Notes under the pieces: generated by a model
Told to the model about the DNA's origin: nothing
What the model saw: the letters and a program-made list of their open reading frames with translations, nothing else
Database searches by the model: none
Shown: in pieces, positions 32,677 through 40,959 of the stretch
Layout of the letters: each line of letters starts with the position of its first letter
How positions within the stretch are numbered: the stretch's first letter is position 1
Made by a program: the position numbers and the translations under genes
IMG/VR virus record: IMGVR_UViG_3300025000_000114
Coordinates: 1-58,890 of that record
Length of the DNA stretch: 58,890 bases
Reading direction: 5' to 3' (one strand)
From: a virus

Positions 32677-33303
32677 TTACTTCACCTCAATATCATCAAA
32701 TATTACTGGTATTTTCCCTTTTAATTCTTCTAATAGCATAATAGCAACTTCACGCATTTGTGGGTGTGCAACTTTAGCAGTTCTTAGTCTAAAGAAATGC
32801 CTTAATTCTCTAAGATTCATAGTAACAACAATTTCAGTTTTTAATGAATTGGGTAATACAGAACGTGCTTCTTGTGGACTTGCGCCTAATGTCAATAGTT
32901 CAAAATATGTAATCTCTGCTTGTAAACACCCTATTCTCCAAGATTGAAATTGTTTAGACTCTTCATTCCAAAACAAAGGTTTAATTACTGTAATTTCCTT
33001 ACCGAATTTTTCTTGATTATAGTTGCAATATCTGGTTGATTCCTGAGCATAAGAAGCAATTCTATGTCTTACAATTTCGTGTGTAACCCCTCTATCACAG
33101 ATGAACTTAACTGATATATTAAAGTGCTCAATCATAGCTTCATGGCCCCTTTTAATGAGGTCTGCAACGAATTTTTTAGATGAGTCAGGAGTAATTTTAC
33201 TCTCACTTTTGTAACAAGTTCGGCCTACTACTTCTATATGTTTAAGAATTTCATCTCCATTGATTTGATCTAATATCTCTACACTTGCATTAATAATTTT
33301 CAT
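32677..33303 (-). CDS. thyX: FAD-dependent thymidylate synthase ThyX
   Basis: About 208 residues; ATG at 33303 after AGAAGGAATAATT. The signature RHRIASYAQESTRY (RHRxxSxxxxSxR) is complete and is preceded by CDRGVTHEIV. The C-terminal LRELRHFFRLRTAKVAHPQMRE fits the dUMP-binding part. It methylates dUMP to dTMP with folate, NADPH and FAD. With the dCMP deaminase at 40430 and the ribonucleotide reductase at 43193 it gives the element a dTTP route of its own. Confidence 0.95.
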   Translation of the reverse strand: MKIINASVEILDQINGDEILKHIEVVGRTCYKSESKITPDSSKKFVADLIKRGHEAMIEHFNISVKFICDRGVTHEIVRHRIASYAQESTRYCNYNQEKFGKEITVIKPLFWNEESKQFQSWRIGCLQAEITYFELLTLGASPQEARSVLPNSLKTEIVVTMNLRELRHFFRLRTAKVAHPQMREVAIMLLEELKGKIPVIFDDIEVK

Positions 33304-33334
33304 TTTAATTATTCCTTCTTTCTTTCTTTTATTT

Positions 33335-33829
33335 CTACTCAAATTTTATTTTATCATACTGATATTTCTTATGATATATACATGTTTGCTCATAGCAACA
33401 GTCAGGACAGTTTCTATGATATAGCATTTCCTGATTATTACAGGATAATTTATTACGCATTGGAATTAGACCCTTTTCAAGAATTGCTTTCTCAATATCA
33501 GAAATCTCTTCTTGATTATCTTCATTTCCATTTTCTTGATTCAGCAACCATTGTTCATATTCCTCAATGGTTTTAAGAAGTCCAACAGTAATATCTTTTA
33601 GTTCATAATCATCATAAAATTTTATTTTGTAGTAATCAATATCTTTCCTAATATTTCTTTTTACAATGGTACATTCTTGACCTCTATATTTTACAATTAA
33701 GCCAACAAAAACTACTTTATCTTCTACATTAAATTTAGGTTCTTTTTTGATGTCGCTTAATTCTGAATATTTATCTTCCTTTTTTTGTTTAGGTGCTCTA
33801 GGGGTTAGATTAATTTTACCTTTTGCCAT
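33335..33829 (-). CDS. Hypothetical protein with SH3-like and Cys-rich parts (164 aa)
   Basis: ATG at 33829 after AAAGGATGTG. Basic start, a strand-rich segment at about 35-80 (EDKVVFVGLIVKYRGQECTIV, SH3/KOW-like), an acidic linker, and a C-terminal cysteine group (LSCNNQ, RNCPDCCYEQTCIYH) that may bind metal. First gene after a strong promoter, heading the thyX-kinase-nucleotidase operon. Confidence 0.6.
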   Translation of the reverse strand: MAKGKINLTPRAPKQKKEDKYSELSDIKKEPKFNVEDKVVFVGLIVKYRGQECTIVKRNIRKDIDYYKIKFYDDYELKDITVGLLKTIEEYEQWLLNQENGNEDNQEEISDIEKAILEKGLIPMRNKLSCNNQEMLYHRNCPDCCYEQTCIYHKKYQYDKIKFE

Positions 33830-33849
33830 ATTTTTCACATCCTTTCATA

Positions 33850-33904
33850 ACTCTGTACTACAATCCATATAAATTATTATACATTAATCACAATACAGAG
33901 TCAA
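33850..33904 (-). promoter_or_regulatory. Sigma-A promoter flanked by an 8-bp inverted repeat
   Basis: Minus-strand TTGACT (33904-33899), 17-bp spacer, TATAAT (33881-33876). ACTCTGTA (33850-33857) and TACAGAGT (33894-33901) are exact inverted copies; one overlaps the -35 and the other lies at about +20. This is the layout of a repressor site pair controlling the thyX operon. Confidence 0.75.
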
Positions 33905-33935
33905 TATAATTTTATTTATTGCTTTATGTATAAAT

Positions 33936-34148
33936 CTAATACTGCACAAACCCTGTAACCCTATTATCTTTCTCATTCAGCAACTCATAAGCAACTTTAA
34001 TAATTTGCCTCAATATAATATCACATTCATTGAAATCCATTCCCTCAAAATCAGCAGTCAAGAATCCTTTCATTCGATCATAATGTCTTATTTCTAATTC
34101 CTTATTTGAAAGAACTTCCTTATTTGTAATGTTTACATTATTTCTCAT
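33936..34148 (-). CDS. Hypothetical protein (70 aa)
   Basis: ATG at 34148 after AAAAGGAG. Charged, helical; the C-terminal half (ECDIILRQIIKVAYELLNEKD) is one long amphipathic helix. No family recognised. Confidence 0.6.
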   Translation of the reverse strand: MRNNVNITNKEVLSNKELEIRHYDRMKGFLTADFEGMDFNECDIILRQIIKVAYELLNEKDNRVTGFVQY

Positions 34149-34188
34149 AAATCATTCTCCTTTTATTTTATTTAATTTTATATCTAAT

Positions 34189-34482
34189 CTACTCCCAAGT
34201 ATCTTCTTCAGGTAAACTAATTGCAACAACTACTTCACCGCTACGATATAATTCTAAGATATGTCTACACATATATTCTTTGCTAGGTTTTTGCCAATCA
34301 AAACAAATTACAATATTGGCATTATTAATTTTTAATTTAAATCCATTCCAATGTTCCTGTTTTTCTATTTCTGCATCAACAACAGATAATTTAGTGATAA
34401 TTCCTAATTCTCCATCTGAATGAACAGATTCTATTTTAATTATCTTATTTAATGTTTTGTTCATAAAATATTCTAAATCCAT
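34189..34482 (-). CDS. Hypothetical protein (97 aa)
   Basis: ATG at 34482 after TAGGAGGAATAC, better supported than the upstream in-frame start. A compact alpha/beta protein (LSVVDAEIEKQEHWNGFKLKI, VVVAISLPEEDTW at the end). No catalytic motif recognised. Confidence 0.6.
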   Translation of the reverse strand: MDLEYFMNKTLNKIIKIESVHSDGELGIITKLSVVDAEIEKQEHWNGFKLKINNANIVICFDWQKPSKEYMCRHILELYRSGEVVVAISLPEEDTWE

Positions 34483-34545
34483 ATGTATTCCTCCTAATAT
34501 TTTATTTTTGATTATGCCTGACTCGATATATTTAGGCATCACTTC

Positions 34546-34932
34546 CTACCAACTCTTATAATCAGTGAAATCAATTACAATGTCACACTTAGGGCATACG
34601 CCTTTATATGTAGAACCTATTCCTGAACCATACTCAAACAATAATAAATGCCTTTTATCTTTATCACATTCAGCATATATTCCTAGCGCATTTATCTCGT
34701 CAGTTTTGCCAATATAAGTATAACCTTTCCTAATTAATCTCTTCTGTGCTTCTTTGTCATATTGATCAGCTTGGAGTTGAGTAATTTGATTTTGAATTTC
34801 TTTAATGTATGATTTCCGTATGTCTCTTTTAATTTCTAATCCAAGAATTTCTTTTCTGATATTGTCTAACTCTTGATTAGAAGACTCTAATTGTTCTTGA
34901 AGTTTAGCAATTTGAATGTTTGCATCAAGCAT
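34546..34932 (-). CDS. Coiled-coil protein with C-terminal zinc knuckle (128 aa)
   Basis: ATG at 34932, AAGGAGTGGGG upstream. Residues 1-65 form an uninterrupted coiled coil (QIAKLQEQLESSNQELDNI ... IQNQITQLQADQ). The C-terminus has YAECDKDKRH and GVCPKCDIVIDF, one clear CxxC plus further Cys/His. It may be an oligomeric adaptor. Function unknown. Confidence 0.6.
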   Translation of the reverse strand: MLDANIQIAKLQEQLESSNQELDNIRKEILGLEIKRDIRKSYIKEIQNQITQLQADQYDKEAQKRLIRKGYTYIGKTDEINALGIYAECDKDKRHLLLFEYGSGIGSTYKGVCPKCDIVIDFTDYKSW

Positions 34933-34960
34933 TTTATCCCCACTCCTTTAATGTTTTATT

Positions 34961-35155
34961 TTATGATATAACCACTTTTAATTCTAGTGCTACATGTTGC
35001 TCTCGATCCATTACTCTATATTTCTCAATATCAACAACTTTATAGTTTTTATTGCTTCCTTTAATTGTTACTTCCTCACCATTTTGATAATTAGGGTTAT
35101 TGGAGGTGTATGCTGTTACTATTTCATTTTTGGAATTGTATAATAAAATATCTAA
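34961..35155 (-). CDS. Small protein without a standard start codon (about 62-64 aa)
   Basis: A coding-looking frame (LLYNSKNEIVTAYTSNNPNY, then EEVTIKGSNKNYKVVDIEKY, ending ALELKVVIS) ends at TAA 34961. AAGGAGGAG lies at 35169-35161. In this frame a stop (TAA) at 35158-35156 is followed by TTA GAT ATT TTA TTA, so no ATG, GTG or TTG is available near the ribosome site. Candidates are TTA at 35155 (7-nt spacing) or ATT at 35149 (13-nt spacing). An internal ATG lies far downstream. Gene reality is supported by the codon pattern and ribosome site; start uncertain. Confidence 0.5.
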   Translation of the reverse strand, partial: LDILLYNSKNEIVTAYTSNNPNYQNGEEVTIKGSNKNYKVVDIEKYRVMDREQHVALELKVVIS

Positions 35156-35167
35156 TTAATCTCCTCC

Positions 35168-35323
35168 TTAAACAACTTCAAATTCATTATGATAATAAAT
35201 TTCTGCTAAATCCCTTCTAGCATCAATTTCAGATAGTTTGTATTCATTCATGAATTCTTCTACTAATTTGTAGTTAAGTTTATCCATTGCTTGTAGAATG
35301 TAGTTTTCTTTGTTTGTGATCAT
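35168..35323 (-). CDS. Small helical protein (51 aa)
   Basis: ATG at 35323 after AAAGGAGGAAC. Two helices (LQAMDKLNYKLVEEFMNEY, EIDARRDLAEIYYH). Its stop lies within the ribosome site of the next small gene. Confidence 0.6.
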   Translation of the reverse strand: MITNKENYILQAMDKLNYKLVEEFMNEYKLSEIDARRDLAEIYYHNEFEVV

Positions 35324-35365
35324 TTTAATTTGTTCCTCCTTTCACCATTAAATAGAGTTTTGATG

Positions 35366-35797
35366 CTAATTTAATCTCATTCCCCAACATTTATATTCAT
35401 GATACGGAATTTCTTTTTCTTTTGATGTTACTTTTATAGACCTATCATCTACAACTTCAACAACTAACTCTTCTTTGTGATTATGATAAACAGTATCACC
35501 TACCTTAAAATCAAAATCCGTTAAATAATAGTTCAAATAATTATATCTCTCACAAAATTTATCTAGTTCATCATATGCAATTATTTCACAACTTTTATTA
35601 AAAGAAGCAAAAGAGAAAGTGATTGTTGTTTGTGAAAGTTCAAATATAAATTTATCTAAATTAACATCATTTTCTTTCTTAATATCTAAAATTTCTAACT
35701 CAAATTTCTTTCTAAAGTTTTCAATGACTGTAAAAATAGAATCTATTGATCTTATAGCATGATAATCATTATTCATTTCTATGGTTCCATTAAACAT
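35366..35797 (-). CDS. Hypothetical protein with SH3-like end (143 aa)
   Basis: ATG at 35797 after GAAAGGAAG. The C-terminal 45 residues (FKVGDTVYHNHKEELVVEVV, then SIKVTSKEKEIPYHEY) look like an SH3-type barrel. The N-terminal 95 residues are alpha/beta. No enzyme motif. Confidence 0.55.
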   Translation of the reverse strand: MFNGTIEMNNDYHAIRSIDSIFTVIENFRKKFELEILDIKKENDVNLDKFIFELSQTTITFSFASFNKSCEIIAYDELDKFCERYNYLNYYLTDFDFKVGDTVYHNHKEELVVEVVDDRSIKVTSKEKEIPYHEYKCWGMRLN

Positions 35798-35844
35798 TTA
35801 TATCTTCCTTTCTTAATAGTGATTAAAATCATTATTTTAAATTA

Positions 35845-36186
35845 TCAATACCACTCGTAATAGTCTTTAAAATTTCTGTCATAATTCCAGTAATCATCAA
35901 TACCATATTCAGGTATAAATTTACAATATACAACATGATCAAGTGCTTCTTGACCAATATCCTTATCTATGTAAGCATATTGCCATCTATAACCTCTGGC
36001 ATTATCACTTGCTCTTATTGCTTTATAATAATCTCCATTATTTAATTCAATGGTAAATATTCCAGTGTTAGGAGATGTTTTGATAACTTTATTAATATCC
36101 TCTTGATTCATACTATCAAGTAATTCTTGTAATTTATTAAATGCCCTTTCCATCGTTGAACCATAAATAATTATATTTTTAGCCAT
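35845..36186 (-). CDS. Hypothetical protein (113 aa)
   Basis: ATG at 36186 after TAGGAGG. N-terminal strand and helix (NIIIYGSTMERAFNKLQELL), tyrosine-rich C-terminus (DDYWNYDRNFKDYYEWY). The first tnpB element lies immediately upstream, so its original promoter may have been displaced. Confidence 0.55.
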   Translation of the reverse strand: MAKNIIIYGSTMERAFNKLQELLDSMNQEDINKVIKTSPNTGIFTIELNNGDYYKAIRASDNARGYRWQYAYIDKDIGQEALDHVVYCKFIPEYGIDDYWNYDRNFKDYYEWY

Positions 36187-36325
36187 ATTTTAACCTCCTA
36201 TAATAAAATCTCATACGGACTCACTTGAACTTCACACGAATTAATTAGTGTGATTCTTAATTCATTGACCAGACTAACGCCCAATCTCCTTAAGCTAACC
36301 CTGTAGTTCCTACAGTTTTTATTAA
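36187..36325 (-). ncRNA. Right end of tnpB element 1, probable omega/reRNA region
   Basis: Downstream of the tnpB stop, the transcript-strand sequence around 36230-36290 folds into hairpins (for example CACTAATTAATTCGTGTG near 36236-36253). It has the look of the structured 3' end from which TnpB guide RNAs are made, with the guide ending at the element boundary near 36200. Assigned by position and resemblance only. Confidence 0.5.
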
Positions 36326-37438
36326 TTATGCTATTAACTTCAATCCTTCATTTCTAATATTAATAGCAGCATTTATGTCTCTATTATGACTACTGCCACA
36401 TTCTGGGCATTTCCATTCCCTAACACTTAAATCTAAATCAACATATTTCCATCCACAAACATGACAAAGTTTACTACTAGCAAAATATCTATCCACAACA
36501 GAAATTTCTCTACCATACCAAATTGCTTTATAATTCAACATTGTAGTAAAACTATACCATGAAGCATCTGATATACTTTTCGCTAATTTATGATTCTTCT
36601 TCATTCCTTCAATATTAAGATCCTCTAGGCAAATAACTTGATTTTCATTGATAAGTCTAGTTGATAATTTTTGAAGAAAGTCCTTCCTAGTATTAGTAAT
36701 TTTCTCATGAAGTCTAGCCACTTTAATTCTTGCCTTGTTTCTATTTTTACTACCCTTTTTCTTCTTAGATAGTTTTCTTTGAAGTTTTACTAATTTATCT
36801 TCATATTTACGATAATATTTTGGATTATCAATAATTTCACATTCAGATGTAATAGCAAAATCTTTAATTCCCAAATCAATACCAATATTTATTTCTGATT
36901 TAGGTAATTTAATAGGCTCTGGCACTTCGCAAAGAATAGAGATAAAATATTTACCACTAGGAACCTGAGATATTGTTACATTTTTAATTATTCCAATTAC
37001 TTCTCTTGATTTAGCAAATTTAACTAAACCAAGTTTAGGAAGTTTAATTCTATTGCTTTCGATTCTAATATTATTATTTGTAAAAGTAGTACGATAAGAC
37101 TTTCTATTATCTTTTTTAGATTTGAATTTTGGAAAACCTTGATTATTATTACCTTTCTTAATTTCTCTAAAGAAATTCTGATAAGCTAAGTCTAAGTTTT
37201 TAAGAGTTTGTTGGAGAGATATACTATCAATTTCTTTAAGTCATTCAAATTCTTTTTTAAGTTGAGGTAGGAGAATAGCACATTGATTATATGTTAAAGT
37301 TTGATGATTTTCTTTATACATCTCGATCCTTTTATCTAGAAAGTAATTATAGATGAATCTATTTGAACCTAAATGTTTATTGATTAAAATTGTTTGCTCT
37401 TTGTTTGGGTATAGTCTGAATTTGAATGTTTTAAGCAA
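36326..37438 (-). pseudogene. tnpB: tnpB (IS200/IS605-type, no tnpA) with one in-frame TGA
   Basis: Starts at TTG 37438 after GGAGGTGAG. The whole frame to 36326 is open except for TGA at 37243-37241, in the sequence KKEFE-stop-LKEIDS, where TnpB relatives usually have Trp, so one TGG-to-TGA change explains it. The nuclease residues remain: GIDLGIKDFAITS, VICLEDLNIEGM, the zinc finger CHVCG/CPECG and NRDINAAINI. Without readthrough only a 65-aa fragment or an internally initiated C-terminal part (GTG 36925) would be made. No TnpA lies beside it. Confidence 0.85.
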
Positions 37439-37498
37439 TTGATACTCACCTCCAATATTTATTTATTATATCAAATTTTTAACTGATTTGTTAACAAT

Positions 37499-37942
37499 TT
37501 ATCTCATGACTGAAGTCACGGATGTTCTTGTTGTCCACCATAAAACATCAACTTTATAATCAGCATAACTCACAGTTCTCTTCTGAAAATAAACTTTCAT
37601 ATCACTATCATCTTTAGGGGTTAACCAATAATATTTAACATTTTCACTATACTTAGGATTATTGAACCTATATTCTTGACCAGATTTAACTTTAAGATTG
37701 GATTTTGATTTATCAAATTCAATAAATGCTCCATAATCACCAATTACAATACGATTATAACCATTTGATATGAGTGTATTATTTAGACTATGTATTTTGA
37801 AATTAGTATCACCATTAATATTTAATTGTGATGGAAGATTGTCTAGATATTTTTGTCTAACTTCTTCTGATAGAGATGATTTTAGTTTGCGATATTTATA
37901 TTTTGCAGATAATTCTTCTTGGAATTGTAGTAAGTTTTCTAT
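37499..37942 (-). CDS. Hypothetical protein, probable ATA start, 3' end altered by tnpB element 1
   Basis: AAAAGGAGG is followed after 9 nt by ATA (37942-37940), then an open frame of 147 codons; the only standard starts in frame (TTG 37963, TTG 37975) lie on or before the ribosome site. The protein has FNNPKYSENVKYYWLTPKDD and DVLWW near its end. The last residues (TSVTSVMR) are read from the hairpin at the left end of the tnpB element, so the natural C-terminus was probably lost or replaced. Function unknown. Confidence 0.5.
   Translation of the reverse strand: MENLLQFQEELSAKYKYRKLKSSLSEEVRQKYLDNLPSQLNINGDTNFKIHSLNNTLISNGYNRIVIGDYGAFIEFDKSKSNLKVKSGQEYRFNNPKYSENVKYYWLTPKDDSDMKVYFQKRTVSYADYKVDVLWWTTRTSVTSVMR
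37504..37521. repeat. Left-end hairpin of tnpB element 1
   Basis: CATGACTGAAGTCACGG-type imperfect palindrome at the 5' boundary of the element; GACT/AGTC stem with flanking pairs. Such subterminal hairpins are recognised by the Y1 transposase of IS200/IS605 elements. Confidence 0.55.
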
Positions 37943-37946
37943 GTGG

Positions 37947-38109
37947 TTATTCCTCCTTTTCAATTTTACTCTCAATCTTATTAATGATTTCTAAAATTTC
38001 TATGCAAGCCTTTTTGTACCCTTTAGACCAAATATAAGTGCTTTCATTATAATGATCTTTGGAAAAATTATTAATGTGATTAATTAACCATTGTTTAAGT
38101 TCTTTCATT
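37947..38109 (-). pseudogene. Small gene with frameshift or non-standard start
   Basis: Read with one base removed from the AAA run near 38099-38101, ATG 38109 gives a 53-aa protein (MKELKQWLINHINNF ... KIESKIEKEE). As written, ATG 38109 stops after four codons. A second reading: AAAGGAGGTGATAA at about 38142-38129 precedes an ATT that runs in the correct frame but meets TGA at 38108. Either way the gene is not conventionally intact. Confidence 0.45.
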
Positions 38110-38197
38110 TATGGTTTCTCCTTTCTTTAATTTATCACCTCCTTTCTGTGATTTATATTATGATTGTTCAATGTTGATTTTATATTTTATCTTCCAT

Positions 38198-38380
38198 TTA
38201 AAATTCCTCATCCAATGCTAGTTTCCAACATTCAGAGCACATTGTATCATTACTTGCAATACATTTATTATGTTGATTTTCATTTAATCCTACAGCGTTA
38301 GGGCATACGCCAAATAGATTACTAATTTTAGAATTTGATTCTAATTGCAGATATTCTATTAATTTATCTTTTCCTGTCAT
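38198..38380 (-). CDS. Small cysteine-containing protein (60 aa)
   Basis: ATG at 38380 after AAGGAGTG. Four cysteines (GVCPNA, KCIA, MCSECW) could bind one metal ion. No family recognised. Confidence 0.6.
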   Translation of the reverse strand: MTGKDKLIEYLQLESNSKISNLFGVCPNAVGLNENQHNKCIASNDTMCSECWKLALDEEF

Positions 38381-38386
38381 TTAGAT

Positions 38387-38647
38387 TCACTCCTTAATAA
38401 ATTCTAATATATCCATCATGGCATATGTTCTTTGTGCGTCTTTTTCTACATCCCAAACATCGAGTAACCATTGGTTTTCTTTGTGGTAATCAGTACTGCC
38501 ATAGTGGATTTGTTGAGGAATAATTGTTCTGATTGATGTAATACCTTGATAATTTTTATATTTTACTTTGATTGGAGGATTTGCTGGTTTAGTTTGAATT
38601 ATGTTTTCTTTTATTGCAACATTCATTACCGAATCATTAACTGCCAT
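38387..38647 (-). CDS. WYL-like hypothetical protein (86 aa)
   Basis: I chose ATG at 38647 with AAAGG 9 nt upstream. The stretch VKYKNYQGITSIRTIIPQQI, then GSTDYHKENQWLLDVWDVEK and a final acidic helix matches the strand order of the small phage-borne WYL-like domain, a ligand/nucleic-acid-binding barrel. Stand-alone copies are common near phage metabolic genes. Function unknown. Confidence 0.6.
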   Translation of the reverse strand: MAVNDSVMNVAIKENIIQTKPANPPIKVKYKNYQGITSIRTIIPQQIHYGSTDYHKENQWLLDVWDVEKDAQRTYAMMDILEFIKE

Positions 38648-38649
38648 TT

Positions 38650-39189
38650 TTAACATCCTTTCACTTTAGCAAGTTCTTTATAAATATCTCCTATAATAAA
38701 ATCTACTACGAGATTAGTTTTATTTAATACAGTATGAGGAAATTCACCATCTTTTAAAATATCTAGAATATGACCACTAATAATTAAAGATTCTTCTTCA
38801 GTTTGCATTCTACCAACAGAGTCATATTCTCCAAGATTATTGATAAAATAATTCATATTATGATAAGTATTATGTGTTTCAACAATTAAACCTTTAAAAT
38901 TAGAAGACAAATCTTTTCCATAATATAAAGATAGAAGAAGAGGTGAATCTGTAATAATAACATCCACTTTTCCTTTAACTGTAAACATTTTATGATTTTG
39001 TTTACCGAAAATATAAATCTGATCTTCTAAGACCTTAAAACTTTCTTCCCAAACTTTACTTTTTGCATATTCAGTAACAAGTTCACAACGAATACCTTGT
39101 CTTTTTAATTCATAGAATATTCCTGCTGAAGTGGTTGATTTGCCAGCAGATGGGCCTCCAAATATATTTACGACAATAGTTTTATGCAT
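38650..39189 (-). CDS. AAA/P-loop kinase-like protein (179 aa)
   Basis: ATG at 39189. Walker A is VVNIFGGPSAGKSTTSAGIF (5-24), followed by an ELVTEYAKSKVWEE helix and Walker B VDVIITDSPLL. The E-Y-A-K and D-S-P motifs are typical of AAA_28/NadR-like ATPases, often kinases of small metabolites. Its 3' end touches the WYL-like gene. A deoxynucleotide or NAD-related substrate would fit the setting but is not shown. Confidence 0.7.
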   Translation of the reverse strand: MHKTIVVNIFGGPSAGKSTTSAGIFYELKRQGIRCELVTEYAKSKVWEESFKVLEDQIYIFGKQNHKMFTVKGKVDVIITDSPLLLSLYYGKDLSSNFKGLIVETHNTYHNMNYFINNLGEYDSVGRMQTEEESLIISGHILDILKDGEFPHTVLNKTNLVVDFIIGDIYKELAKVKGC

Positions 39190-39198
39190 TGTTTATAT

Positions 39199-39534
39199 TC
39201 ACTCCTTAACATATTCTTTAATTTCAATTCCTAATTTCTCTTCTAACCACTTTGATACTAAAAATCTATGACAGAATCCACTCTTCTCCCAACATAATAA
39301 TACAGCATTTTCACCTAATTCTTCATAGACATGTTGAGGATCTAATTTATCAAGAATTTCTTTTTGATATTGTTCAGTATAGAATTGTTTATCACCATCT
39401 TCTTTGTATTTCTTAAAGAACCAGTACGATGGGGCTAACTTTTTATATTCTCTACCTTTATACCAAGTTGGACATTTACCTGCAATTGATACAGCATTAT
39501 CTCCTTTATATTTTGCGTAGTAGGATGTTTGGAT
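39199..39534 (-). CDS. DUF488 family protein, start possibly ATC
   Basis: The pattern IQTSYYAKYKG, AVSIAGKCPTWYKG-x-EYKKLAPSYWF, then VLLCWEKSGFCHRFLVSKWLEE is the DUF488 family, a small Rossmann-like fold with a conserved CHR motif, of unknown biochemical role. AAAAGGAG ends one base before an in-frame GTG (39543), which is too close. The codon at normal distance (10 nt) is ATC at 39534, and DUF488 proteins usually begin just before 'xTSYFAK'. Either start gives a complete domain. Confidence 0.75.
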   Translation of the reverse strand: MQTSYYAKYKGDNAVSIAGKCPTWYKGREYKKLAPSYWFFKKYKEDGDKQFYTEQYQKEILDKLDPQHVYEELGENAVLLCWEKSGFCHRFLVSKWLEEKLGIEIKEYVKE

Positions 39535-39636
39535 AGTGGGCACACTCCTTTTATATAAACTTAAAGCTCCATTTATATTAGATTTAGTATACTATATAGT
39601 AATTGGATAATTGGTTAAACACCAGATGTAGTATTG

Positions 39637-40395
39637 TTAAATCCTTTCACATTTACATACTCCATCTTTATAACTTTCACAGGGAATTATTTTTCCATCA
39701 CACATCACAACTAATTTTTCTATTCCTGCTGTACATTTCCCATGTGATAAAGGAAGACCTAACTTGACAACATCTTTATATTTAGTATATAAATGATCCA
39801 TTTGCTCCTTTAAGATTCTATCATCTAATATTAAATATTGGTTGTTAACGCATCTCCCTTGATTAACTAGTTTTAATAGATTTATCTTTTTCACACCTAA
39901 ATTAATCAAATAATCTATTGTTTCTTCTAGTGTATAAATATTAATTGTCATTGGAACTATATGAACTTCGACATTCATATTAGTTTTTAATGAATATCTT
40001 AAATTAGATAAGACAGTAGAATATAAATCTTTGTTTGCAATAAAGTTAAATATATTGTTTCTATTGCTGTAAAAGGGAAAAACAATTGTATTAATATATT
40101 TGTCAAATGATAATTTTTTTATATCATTACCCCACCATCCATCTCCAGAGGTATACATTTTTACTTTTACATTTTTAGTTTGTAGATATTCTAACAGATT
40201 ATAAATATCTGGATATAATAATGGTTCTCCTCCGCTAAGATTTACCCATTCTGGATCGTATTTGTCAATAGTTTCTTTTATTATGTTAATATCTAATTTA
40301 TCTAGCTCGTCATTATAGTTAGAACTTGCATTAGTAGAGCAATGCAGACAATTATTAAAACATTTATTAGTTAGTTCAAACGTTATCTCTTTTAT
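39637..40395 (-). CDS. Radical SAM enzyme, probable ATA start
   Basis: CFNNCLHCS (CxxxCxxC, the 4Fe-4S site) near residue 12, then NLSGGEPLLYPD (GGEP motif), VKMYTSGDGWW, and a C-terminal CTAGIEKLVVMCDGKIIPCESY with further cysteines, a short SPASM-like end. AAAAGGAG is followed 9 nt later by ATA (40395), giving a start KEITFELTNKC close to the cluster as in relatives; the in-frame TTGs at 40425/40422 lie upstream of the ribosome site. Substrate unknown; neighbours are DUF488 and dCMP deaminase. Confidence 0.75.
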   Translation of the reverse strand: MKEITFELTNKCFNNCLHCSTNASSNYNDELDKLDINIIKETIDKYDPEWVNLSGGEPLLYPDIYNLLEYLQTKNVKVKMYTSGDGWWGNDIKKLSFDKYINTIVFPFYSNRNNIFNFIANKDLYSTVLSNLRYSLKTNMNVEVHIVPMTINIYTLEETIDYLINLGVKKINLLKLVNQGRCVNNQYLILDDRILKEQMDHLYTKYKDVVKLGLPLSHGKCTAGIEKLVVMCDGKIIPCESYKDGVCKCERI

Positions 40396-40429
40396 ATTGA
40401 TCAACTCCTTTTCAAATGTCAACAAATGT

Positions 40430-40906
40430 TTATTTCGAAGTATTACTTAAAGTAATCTCTATCTTACAATCACTAATTAATTGTCTATATTTTACTTCTG
40501 CCATATTTAGAATAAATCTAGAAGCAATTGTTTGTTCCATATCCTTATATTTATCACTTAGATATACTACTTCAGATATTCCAGATTGAACAATTGTTTT
40601 AGAACACTCATTACAAGGAAATAATGTGGAGTAAAGAATACATCCATTTAAATTATTTTTAGCATAAAGTATAGAATTTTGCTCTGCATGAATGACATAT
40701 AGATATTTTCCTTCTAATCCTTCTTTTGATTCCCAAGGCATTTCTGAATCATTGCATTTGTTAGGCATTCCATTGTAACCAGTTGATATGATCCGATGAT
40801 TAGTGTCCACTATACATGCTCCTACTTGTGTTCTTGGATCTTTGCTACGCAATGATGATATGTACGCAACGCTCATGAAATAATCATCCCAATTTATTAT
40901 TTGCAT
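40430..40906 (-). CDS. dCMP deaminase
   Basis: About 158 residues; ATG at 40906 with AAAGGA upstream. Zinc and catalytic motifs: VIHAEQNSILYA (HAE) and STLFPCNECSKTIVQ (PCxxC), preceded by DPRTQVGACIVD and GYNGMP, characteristic of ComEB/dCMP deaminases. It converts dCMP to dUMP, the substrate of ThyX. An upstream in-frame codon extends the frame into the tnpB element 2 end, so the insertion lies just before this gene and may have replaced its promoter. Confidence 0.92.
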   Translation of the reverse strand: MQIINWDDYFMSVAYISSLRSKDPRTQVGACIVDTNHRIISTGYNGMPNKCNDSEMPWESKEGLEGKYLYVIHAEQNSILYAKNNLNGCILYSTLFPCNECSKTIVQSGISEVVYLSDKYKDMEQTIASRFILNMAEVKYRQLISDCKIEITLSNTSK

Positions 40907-40959
40907 TTGGTTTTGTAGTCCTTTCTGTGAGGGGGTAGGAGAGATATATTTCAATCTCT

